Shown here: positions 54,865 to 64,000 of the stretch, piece by piece
Numbering within the stretch: position 1 is the stretch's first letter
Layout: each line of letters starts with the position of its first letter
Assembly: GCA_030789695.1 (NCBI GenBank)
Contig: CM061133.1
Coordinates: 99,219,128 to 99,283,127, forward strand
Reading direction: 5' to 3'
Source: Scilla litardierei
Taxonomy: Eukaryota > Streptophyta > Magnoliopsida > Asparagales > Asparagaceae
DNA length: 64,000 bases
The notes under the pieces: generated by a model
What the model saw: only the letters and a program-made list of their open reading frames with translations
Told to the model about the DNA's origin: nothing
Databases searched by the model: none
Made by a program: the position numbers and the translations under genes

Positions 54865-57162
54865 TATATATATATACACATATATTCCATATCGATCACA
54901 TTTACATTTACATTGCACATTTACGCACATACACACATGTTCTGGTACAGATCTATACATTCTCTTATACAAACAAGAATACATTTATTCCAGGCTCACC
55001 AAGATACACCTGGATAGATAACCCTATAGGATATATTAGCAGATAACAAACAAAGTTATGTACCAGTATATATATTCGTTCACCCAATATACACATCATT
55101 ACATATTCTCCTGCTACACATTTCACATACATGAACACATTCCTACACTTCATTGTGACATGTATAATAGAAATCCATATAATTGTAATACATATGCACA
55201 TATACACATCAACCAATACACCACACAGATACTCTATATAACCCAATTATATGCACATACTCATTATACACCCACAGATGTATAAGTATCAAATCCACAT
55301 ATAGCCAAATACATGTTCGCTCATACTCACCAGATTATTATTATAATAGTAGGTATGCATACAGACATGCATATTTACTTATTAGGATCCATGCAACCAT
55401 GCACATACATTCCCATGTATGGTCACACACCCATATACACATACCATGCATATCCTGCTTTTACACCTATACAGTCAAGCTACTCAACTATACTAGCAGG
55501 TAGTCGGTAGCTACACATACCATCATATACATAGCATCCACTATTCACATACTCTAACTAGTATACATATGCAAATAGGTGCATTCCAATATTCACACAT
55601 ATCTAGGTGGTAGTCACACCACATATACGTATACATTCATATACGGGTACTTGTATATCAGAATAGGGATCATTCACATACATATACATATAACCACTCA
55701 TTCGACATATACCAATACAAATTCAATAATAACAACACATATTCACAATCACACCACTCTTGCTAGAACACACCTACTTACATTCAAGTATCTCATTTTC
55801 CAATACACAGTCCCCCTCATACCACTATATACGGAAGGGTGCATGCACCATACATGCATCCAAATAGTCCTATAAACACCATTCTACGGGGTAAACGTAT
55901 ACTCACATATATACATATACCGTAACTCCACTTAACCGTGCAAACTCTTAGCCATCCCACTTATACATGCATTGTATGATCCCAAATCCTTACATTCATC
56001 ACATTTTACATATGATACACGTCACACTTATATCCCTATCCCATGTTAGGCACGGTATAGAACTAAGGGCCTAAACTAAAGGTGAGCGGGTCTAAAGCAC
56101 CCCTACCCACCATAGGATACATCTACTCCAAACACCCTGGGCATTACTCATACTACCCGTACGTCGATTACGTATCTATATTGCTATATACACACCTATC
56201 TTCACGCAATAATACATCCACGACCATATACCTAGGTAAAACAATATACCAACTCCTATAGGCAAATAGGCAGCACATACATATATTCCCAGTTATTCAA
56301 ATATAACACATTAAGAATTCATACGCCAGCAATGCAACACTAGATATATATATATACACCAATATTTCAGCCCATATCTACACCACCTACTCATACAAGC
56401 ACACATATATCCACACACATGCACTTTCCCCACATATATCTACATGACCTTATGAACACTCCACCACTCTATCCACACAAGGATAGATATACACATCTTG
56501 GTACTTCCTCACACGGGGACACAACCGTAATGTAACAGATAAGAAGACGCTTACATGCACTCATACCATGTATGTACATATCCTCACTCACACCTCTACA
56601 GTGTATATGTTCCCACTAGCTTATAAGTACCCACCAATATACATCCACGAATAAATATGTATATATCACCTATGTCTCAGAGGCATACGAGTGTTACCAC
56701 ATACCAGCCTCACATATCCATATCATGTACTTTTATAGAGACGTAGTATACATACACTCAAGTATTCACCCGCCTAGTATATACTTCCACATCTAACCAT
56801 ACATGCAACTTTCATGCTATTCAAATACAAATATGTATATATACTGAATACAAGTATACATGCGACGCATATAATTCAAATATCCAAGTACAACAACTGC
56901 ATTTATATACACGTATTCTCATTACTATATCTGCATACACTGATACAAACTAATATACACTGATACCAACTAATATTCTCATTATTAGGAAGTTCATCCT
57001 CTGACTTCCTAAGTTAGGGGTTTAAGGGTGGGTCACTTAAGCTCTAAGGTCACTAAGATCACTACCCACCTTAGGGCTAACCCATCCCAATCACCTACCG
57101 AAGCATTACATGTACTATCCTTATGCACATCGCAGTGCGGTGATCTGCATGGGCCACCAAAA
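54865..57162. other. LARD-like internal DNA, ACATAC-rich, and 5' leader
   Basis: Same G-poor plus strand as 48754-49669 up to about 56960. From about 56985 to 57162 composition becomes normal; a primer site (57141-57159) precedes the LTR. No domain-bearing ORF on either strand. Confidence 0.7.
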
Positions 57163-59816
57163 TGTAACGCCCTGCTCCCCAAAATACCTGGAATTTCTCT
57201 TTTCTTTTTTTTCCACATTTTTTTCCAGGAATCTTTAGAGGTAGAGGTAAAGGAAGAAAGATGCGAGAGAGAGGAAGCAAAGGCAGGCCAACACGTGAAG
57301 CTCCATAACATACCCAAAACAACCTCATAGTAACATAGAACAACAACAACAAATCATACATATAACATCTTCCATTTCTGTACATAGTCCAGGTGCAACA
57401 CTACACATACACTACCACTCTCCATCTCCCAAAACAACCCAGTCACAATACAACTACAGCTCTCACCAAAGGCTACCCCTGAAAACCCAACTCCAAGTCA
57501 TCACCAACCATGTTGTCTCGGCTACCTGAAAAATAGGGAGGAGCACATCAATGCGTGCCCTAGTAGGAACCAACTTGGATTTGAAACATCGTTTTAAGGT
57601 TATTAATCCACAAGGCAAGGCAGAGAAAATAAGACATGTAACTAAATATACAGCGAAAAGTAAATAGCCAAGTAAGAGGATCATACCTGCGGTCCAATGT
57701 CGATATACAACAAGAAAATGGTTAGCACGAATAGTAATACAAATATTTATACAACCACATACACAAATACACATACAAGGCACAAACATATAAGTATACA
57801 TACAATGCACAACACTCAATACACATACATTGCATATATTTAACACATCACACACAATGGATATAATGATGCATGATGATGCACATGATGCAACATGAGA
57901 TGCAATGAAATGAAATGCAATGAGATCCCATGAATGTGCCGGTGTGCAAGTGCATCGTGTTCTACTCCGTTCTCAACTGTGGCAACTACCGAAGGAGTCA
58001 AGAGGTGCCTACACGGTCACGGCCCACAGCAAATTCCCCCGCCTCCTACTGTGGCTCTCACTCCATGTAGTGCCATCCGTGTCATAAAACATTGCCCATT
58101 CACATCATTTCTCATATTACAAATATATACATGCCCGTTCCGCATGTTTCTCAACTTTTGTTTCATTGAGGCATTTCAGCGAACACCTGACAGGTGTAAT
58201 TCATATCAAGGAAACACAATATAATTTACATGTGCCAAGGGCATGAATATTCATTCCACCAGACAATCATAATAAGCAAGAATAATGATAGCCAATTAGC
58301 CACAATTAATGAATAAGAACATCGCTTAATGAATTCAGCTTGCTGAAATTGCAGAAAGTGACAATACATGGCCATATAACATCAGTTTTCATTGAGAATT
58401 TGATAAATTGTCCCAAATGAAAGTTGTAGACATACTAGTCCTAGATTCACAGATAAAATTTTATGCAAAAAATATTAAGTATGTGATTTATGGTGAATTT
58501 TTTGGTGAAGTGTGTCAATTCTGTTTTAAAGACAGATTTCTGGGTCTGTATTGAAATCCAATTTTGGTCATGTTGCAGCCGGAAATTCAATATATAAGCA
58601 CTCTGATCAATTTTTAGAGAAACTTGTTAAATTTTCAACAAGACCAAGAACACAAAATTTCATTGTGTGTACACGTCTCTAGGCCAATTTTGCTTAACTG
58701 TGTCAATATTGAAAATCAAACAGATATGTTGTAAAGATGGATTTATTTCTCTTAATTTCTGAATTGGACATATATCAAAATTTATATGATTTTGTTGTAT
58801 AACTTCAAGATCTACAAGCTCATATTTTTTTCGAAACCTAATTCGAGCTACAGTAACCAATATTACAGAAATAACACACAACAAAATTTCAGGATTTTAA
58901 TGGAGATAGCTTTGTTAAGAATTTCAAGGGATACTTTGAAAAATTGAAACATGGCTCATGAAATTTCACCATCCCTAATTCATATCAACTAAAACATGAT
59001 ATAAAAACATAATAACAAGATTCAATTTAATAGAATTCCAAATCCAAGAGGATTCCTACCTCAAAACTTGAATTTTCCTCTTTTTCTTCTCTTCTTTCTT
59101 CTCCACCTTCTTCTATATTGCAACCACTTAAGATTATTGATTTTTGTGATGGAGAATTAGGGGTTTGGATTGAATTAATAAGGAGGAAATTGGGAGTAAT
59201 GGCCGGCCTAATCTTGGGGGAGAGGGGGAGAGGGAATGGGAGAAGAGAAGAGAAGTTTCAAGAAAGGAAAGAGAAGATTTTTCTTAAGGAGTTTCTACAC
59301 ACTCCTTTTCTTAATTAAGCCATGTCATGGCTTCTTGAATAAGCCATGAAGATTTTGAAACGACCTAAACACCCTCTTAACTTCCCATAATTTACAAGTG
59401 TGCCATTACTTTATGCACCGACCACTTAAGTATGTACGCACAACACATTTGGTCCAAATGACCATTTTGCCCCTAGCCTTTCTAAAATTTTACGGGGGTT
59501 TTCATTGACCCCTAAACCCTTTCACACTTACATGTCTCTTCCTATATACATCCATGCACATCCATGCAAGCACACATGCTTCGCACACACACGTCTAACA
59601 CATTCCTGTTGTTTTACCCCCACGACGTCATTTGCACTTCTCCCGCATTCACATTTCGCATTCTCTTTTCTTAGCCACGTATTACGGCCTAATCCCCCTT
59701 GCAATATATCACATACATCGATATCTACACTTATTTCTTGCCCACGTATGCATCGTAGGTAGAAATACCACGTGTGTTCAGTAGAATATACGTATAGTGC
59801 AAAATATGGCATGACA
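57163..59816 (-). repeat. 5' LTR of the LARD-like element
   Basis: 2654 bp, matching 26905-29571. On minus it starts TGTCATGCCATATTTTGC at 59816 and ends GGCGTTACA at 57163. CACCC follows at 59817-59821. Confidence 0.9.
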
Positions 59817-59821
59817 CACCC

Positions 59822-60444
59822 CAGTGGCCCTGGTCAAGGCGTCTCTCGAGAGGACGAGGGTCGAGCTTCACGAATCGTAGGAAAAGTTGCAGGAGAAGGA
59901 CGCGGAGCTGGGATGAGTTATGAGGGTCAGTGATGCTCAGAAGAAGCTTGTCAAGTACTTAGAGGCGAAGCAGGCCACGCTCATCCATCAGCTTCAGGAG
60001 GAAGAGACTAGGCAGGTTGACCTCATGAAGAGGCATTCTGAGGAGATGGGTAGCAAGAAGCGGGTGCTTGATCTTTAGCAGGGGGAGATTGCCGACCTAA
60101 AGCGGGCAGTTGAGGCAGGGAAAAGGGAGAAGGCTATCCTTCAAAAGCATATGGAAGGGCAGGGGAAGGTAGACCACGGCATGATGGATGCCGCCGTCTG
60201 CCGATATCAAGACGATGCACTCATCCCGTTGCAGCGAGCGACGAAGGAGGCGGGCGTCGAGGTGGGACTGTCGAGGATGAAGGGCCGGCTGGCGAAATTG
60301 CATCCCTCGCTTGTGGTCGACTTCCCCAAGCTAGACGTGCCTCTAGCCGAGGAAAGAGAGGAGTCGGAAGATGCGCTCAGGGCCGGTGGTCCGGCGGGCG
60401 ACCCGGCGGATACGCAGACTCTGGGGGGCGACATGCAAAGATGA
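59822..60444 (+). pseudogene. Degenerate aORF of the third TAT element, coiled-coil end
   Basis: Continues the aORF cut at 26904. One main frame with a few stops reads a long charged coiled coil (SDAQKKLVKYLEAKQATLIH, RHSEEMGSKKR, AVEAGKREKAILQKHMEGQG), then a short end with KLDVPLAEEREESEDALR to a stop at 60442-60444. This matches the last exon of the aORFs at 13861-15906 and 19945-22088 in layout. A/T-rich DNA with AATAAATGAAATG follows, like a transcript end. Confidence 0.7.
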
Positions 60445-61498
60445 AGCGACCGAGTCGGGGAGCTTTTTAGGGTAATGAAAATTTTGTATGGTCGGCCTTG
60501 GGTCGAGCCTGATGTCGCATTGTATTTTTGGTAGACCATGGGTTGTAAAAAGGTAGTTAAATAAATGAAATGCAAGACTTTTCCTTACTTTGTTTGTTTT
60601 CCATGTAAAAATGTGAATGCCCCCAACATTCTCCTGCAGACGGGAGCTGAGCCGGGGAGAAGTAGAATGTTGTGATGTAGAATGTCCGACCTGGATTTGA
60701 GGGCGGCCTTTCGAAGAGGGTAGAGGGATGTGCCCCATTGCCGGGCTCGGTGTGAGGCGACGGGCGCTCGCACGTAGCTTGGCGGCCGAACTTTTTGCAA
60801 TGACCATTAGGCAGACAGATAAGATCACACAAGAATATATTTCTGGCGTGGGGAAGGAGCGAGAGGTGGTCACGTCCTGCTCGGCCCGAGATATATTGAA
60901 GACGGGGTTTTGTTCGCAGCTAGCGGGCAATGCCTTGACACTCCCTTGGCCATCGATCTGAGATGTTAATCTGGATCGGTGTGCATCTAAATATAATAGT
61001 GTGCCAAGTTATTGCATGTAAAGTTGGTGCGACAGTCCGGACTGGCCCGGTCAGCAGACTTGCTCCTCGCCCGCCCTATAGGCAGGTAGCGGGCTCTTAA
61101 TCCGAGCATGGGGAAATGGCTGGAAACATTTCGAAAGACATGCCCGTCGCTTCAATGCAATCATTTCGAATCGAAGGTGGGGGATATCGAAGCGTCCCAA
61201 CCGCTCTGCGAGCGACGCGTGACGGATGTGACTGCCGATGTCAGTTGAAGCGTCAGAAGGCCCGAATTTTCGACGTGTGGCGGGACTTATGCGGTTGGGA
61301 TCGGTTGGAGAATCCTATAAGTAGGTGTGGAGGGTGTCGAGTGAGATTTTCCTATTTTTGAGCTTCCTTGAGTACTTGCAATCCCCAGAGCTTATGGTTG
61401 TTGTTGCCGTTGAAGCCGTCGTCGAAGGTCGGGCCACCGTTACGACACCATCACTCAGCCACTGGAATCATATAGGTATTAACTCTTTTCCTTCTAGA
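60445..61498. other. Non-coding TAT DNA between two aORF fragments
   Basis: No domain found. The part 61100-61330 resembles 25070-25290, the promoter side of the other aORF. A TATA-like CTATAAGTAGG lies at about 61315, some 180 nt before the next aORF's ATG. The boundary between the two TAT copies must be in here, but I cannot place it. Confidence 0.4.
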
Positions 61499-62076
61499 AA
61501 TGGCCTCATCGACATCTTCCTCTTGTTCGTCAGCGTCGAGGGAGGTGGAGCAGTGGATTAGGAGCCGAGCGGGGGTGGAGAGCTCCGTCGCGGATACGGT
61601 GGAGAGTGCAGAGGAAAGGTTGACGGAGAGTCAGGGTCGCACTCAGGGGCCAAGCAGCTAGTGAGCCCATCCACGGCTAACCAGAGGGATCAGAGGAAGG
61701 GGAAGGGGCCCATGACGTCGACATCGAAGTCGGTCGCCCACGCCGTTGCTACCGAGGCCGAGGCCAGAGATGTTTCGGTCGAGATCTTGTGCACGGTGTC
61801 GGGGGTACAGACGTCCGTTATATCTGACATCTGCGAGTCATTCTTTAGGCCACCCTATGCAGTCCGCTTACCGACCGCTTCGGAACGGGTGTGCTTCACA
61901 AGAGACTATGAGGTAGGGGTATGTAGCGTGCTTCCACCAAGGGTTGCGCTTCCCTCTTCCTCCTCTAATTCTTGATATTCTGAACTTTCTGGAGCTGCCG
62001 TTGTTCCAGTTGATGCTGAATTCTATCAGTGCGATCGACGGCTTTCTCGTTCATGTAGGGGTTTTATCGGACCCTT
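61499..62076 (+). pseudogene. Second aORF fragment, cut by a gypsy LTR
   Basis: ATG near 61499 followed by a Ser-rich start. The main frame gives SVISDICESFFRPPYAVRLPTASERV...RDYEVGV; after a frameshift near 61920 the family block continues as GLRFPLPPLILDILNFLELPLF. It ends at 62076, where an LTR begins. Same family as the other aORFs; this copy has only the N-terminal domain. Confidence 0.68.
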
Positions 62077-62449
62077 TGATCGCTTCACAATGTAACCCAA
62101 AAAGAGCGACCGTGTAGTTTTACCGCAAGTGCATGGAGTAGCGGCGAGCGGGTATCGAACACAGGGAGGACGAATGACGGTGTCTTCTCCGAACAACCTG
62201 GCTATAGGAACAGAAAAGATGGAATTTGCCTTTCGGCGATTCTGTCACAATCGTCAGACAAAGTATAGAGATATAGAATCAATTAAAGACGTCTAGGGAA
62301 TGGGGAATCCCCGCTACTCACCGTACTTCGTCAATGTGATTCATTGGTATCACAATTGCTAGGGTAGAATTTCGGATGAACTAGTTGCAACTGAATGTAA
62401 AACCTAGCTCACGCTCTCGCGCTGTTGCCGGTCTATAGCTAACCTAGAT

Positions 62450-62740
62450 TTGGGTCCAATCACTTGCAAACCGTAGCCTAGGCAAGCTAGCATTAGGATC
62501 AACATCATCGTTCAATCGCGTCCCGAGCCCACTCTCGTGCAAACTCGGGCCGCGACCTAGGTTGGGATAGCTCCTACCCATCCAATCTCTTGCAAACGGG
62601 TATCGGCATGGATTTGCAACCGAGAACCCTAGCATCGGTCCAATCTCTTGCAAACCGATACTACAGAAACTCGATTTCAACCCAATTCGGATTTCTAGGG
62701 TTTCCTATCGAATTGGGATCCAATCTCTTGCAAATCCCAA
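62450..62740. repeat. Dispersed CCAATCTCTTGCAAA repeats in the LTR
   Basis: The phrase appears near 62456, 62582, 62640 and 62711 (with a weaker CTCTCGTGCAAAC near 62533), at roughly 60-70-bp spacing. Each is followed by a different short A/C-rich text. Confidence 0.65.
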
Positions 62741-63217
62741 TCGATATGAACACCTAGCTATCCGTAATAAATCGATCCCAAACTAACCCTAATAGCAATT
62801 CTAGCAATATTTCTACCAAATCATCACAAATCGGAAATTGGGCTCGTAGGGTTCATCCCCACGCCCCAAGACGTTAGGACTACTCACAATTCATATCACA
62901 AATGCAAAAATAATCAATAGAAATAACAATAGGATTCATCACAATATTCAAATAAGTAATAAAAATAAGATTTTTAATGGAGAGGGAGACAAACCAATAG
63001 AGTTCTGCAAGAATCCAACAAAAATAAACTTTTCTCTCCTCTCCAATCACAATAATCAAAAGCTAAAAAGTTTAATCTAAAAAGATGCAAAAAGTAAAGG
63101 AAAAAGCTCTCTAACCTAGGTCAAAAACTGGGGTTAAATACCCCCCAAAATCGTCCAAAAAACTGTGACCAAAATGCCCCTGCGCAGCCTGAAAATCGCA
63201 ATTTACGCTACAGGCAG

Positions 63218-63612
63218 CGCGGCTCACTTGGCCGAGTGACAAAAGTCACTCGGCCGAGTAAGAAACCCTGAGAATTTCCCATAAGTCTGGGTCTTCGGGG
63301 GTCTTCACTTCGGGGTCGCTCGGCCGAGTGAGTTGTCGTCACTCGGCCGATGGCTTCTATATACTCGGGCGGTCGGCATTTTCCACTCGGCTGAGTGGGT
63401 CTTCTGAAGCTCAGGCAGACGAAAAATAGTAAGTTGGCTCTTTTTGATGGGCGTCGTCTGAGTGCCACTCGGGCGGACGGGGTCTAGTCACTCGGCCGAT
63501 GTGGCTTCCGATGCTCGGCCGAGTGCACACATGAAGTGTGTCCGATCTGGTCGGTCGAGCGGTGTCTCGCTGGTCGGCCGAGTGACTCCTTCACTCGGCC
63601 GAGTGAGACACC
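63218..63612. repeat. CACTCGGCCGAGTG palindrome cluster in the LTR
   Basis: About nine full or near copies of the self-complementary CACTCGGCCGAGTG (for example 63245, 63317, 63339, 63591) at irregular 20-70-bp distances. Confidence 0.75.
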
Positions 63613-63900
63613 AAAAATGCCCATTCAGCTTGTTTTTGCCTCCTCGTCGCTCCTGTGACGTTCTTTCTTCCTCCGCTCCTCTCCAATGGCAAAATACCCC
63701 TCGGGGAGGTAGTCGGTGACACTCTGGAGTAGGCATATCTCGGGATCACTCCAAATCGCTTCAAATCACCTGAAATACGACAAAAACAACAAATCGTGAA
63801 AAGTATCGCAATATCGTCGATATATCGTGAAAAACATGATTTGAGCGATCTAAATGGCATGCAAACATGCGGAAAAAAGGTGTAAAATATGGAGTGATCA

Positions 63901-64000
63901 AAATCCCCCAAGCTTACCTCTTACTCGTCCTCGAGGAAGATAAGTAAAAGGCGAACCCGGTGGATTTCGAAAACGAAAACGACGGAAAAAATGAAAAACG
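63901..64000 (-). other. Internal end of the gypsy element, polypurine tract
   Basis: On minus CTTCCTCGAGGACGAGTAAG, GTAAGCTTGGGGGATTT and the LTR. No coding domain within 100 bp; the element continues right of the window. Confidence 0.6.

Larger units (their letters stand above)
26905..59816 (-). mobile_element. Coding-free gypsy-like element with 2.66-kb LTRs (LARD-like)
   Basis: LTRs 26905-29571 and 57163-59816 (minus: TGTCATGCC...GGCGTTACA), CACCC duplications, a primer site at 57141-57159 and a polypurine tract (AAGGTGGGTAGGA on minus) before 29571. The internal DNA left after removing nested elements is about 3.3 kb (29572-29691, 48754-49757 and 54865-57162), without any retroviral domain. 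That matches a large retrotransposon derivative. The primer-site sequence is shared with the chromovirus at 38604-48516, a possible autonomous relative. Confidence 0.85.
62077..63900 (-). repeat. 3' LTR of a further gypsy element (possibly Athila-like)
   Basis: On minus it starts TGATCACTCCATATTTTACA at 63900 after the purine tract GCTTGGGGGATTT and ends near AAGCGATCA at 62077; TGATC/GATCA ends are inverted. The style of the 3' junction (AAGAGGTAAGCTTGGGGGA) suggests Athila-like gypsy, but I see no coding domain to prove it. The left five bases CCCTT may be its target duplication. It holds AATCTCTTGCAAA repeats (62450-62740) and CTCGGCCGAGTG palindromes (63220-63610). Confidence 0.65.

Overview
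This is plant nuclear DNA made almost entirely of nested retrotransposons. Three things show it is a plant: a tryptophan synthase beta gene fragment with GT-AG introns, plant lineages of LTR elements (TAT, chromovirus, Sirevirus), and a Helitron that carries a piece of a ribosomal protein gene. An angiosperm with a large, TE-rich genome is likely; I cannot name the species. I see no prokaryotic features.

Layout. 1-4064: 3' part of a decayed Ty1/copia element (+), ending in its LTR. It cuts the gag of a TAT-type gypsy element (-) at 4065-5571. 5572-7321: host DNA with the last three exons of a tryptophan synthase beta-like gene (6036-6998). 7327-23389: a young TAT gypsy element (+, TSD AGTTC) that has pol but has lost gag. 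A second copy of the same LTR family sits inside it in the opposite orientation (12282-19776, TSD GAAGG); this one has gag but has lost pol. All four LTRs have the same 962-bp core and look nearly identical, but the antisense ORFs (aORFs) the two elements carry are strongly diverged. 23395-23863: host-like TCA-rich DNA.

23864-62076: a decayed TAT element (-) with aORF on +, interrupted by a 33-kb nest. First level: a coding-free element with about 2.66-kb LTRs (26905-59816, TSD CACCC). Inside it: a Sirevirus-type copia (29692-48748, TSD TACAC), whose 5' LTR is split by a chromodomain gypsy element (38604-48516, TSD GATTA). A Helitron (about 49758-54864) also lies in the coding-free element. 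After the nest the TAT aORF resumes (59822-60444), and a second aORF fragment (61499-62076) is cut by the LTR of another gypsy element (62077-63900) that runs out of the window.

The coordinates of the nested elements rest on target-site duplications and on reading frames or LTRs that resume after the insertion. Most coding regions carry stops or frameshifts. The best preserved are the gag of 17122-18756, the two spliced aORFs, and the pol of 8344-12281 (one stop plus the nested insertion). The most unusual points are the reciprocal gag-only/pol-only pair with shared LTRs, a mosaic of LTR variants that suggests conversion between neighbours, spliced antisense genes with their own TATA-like sites, intron-like segments inside a chromovirus pol, an 88-nt perfect palindrome beside the Helitron, and a tryptophan synthase fragment with two altered cofactor/substrate-site residues.
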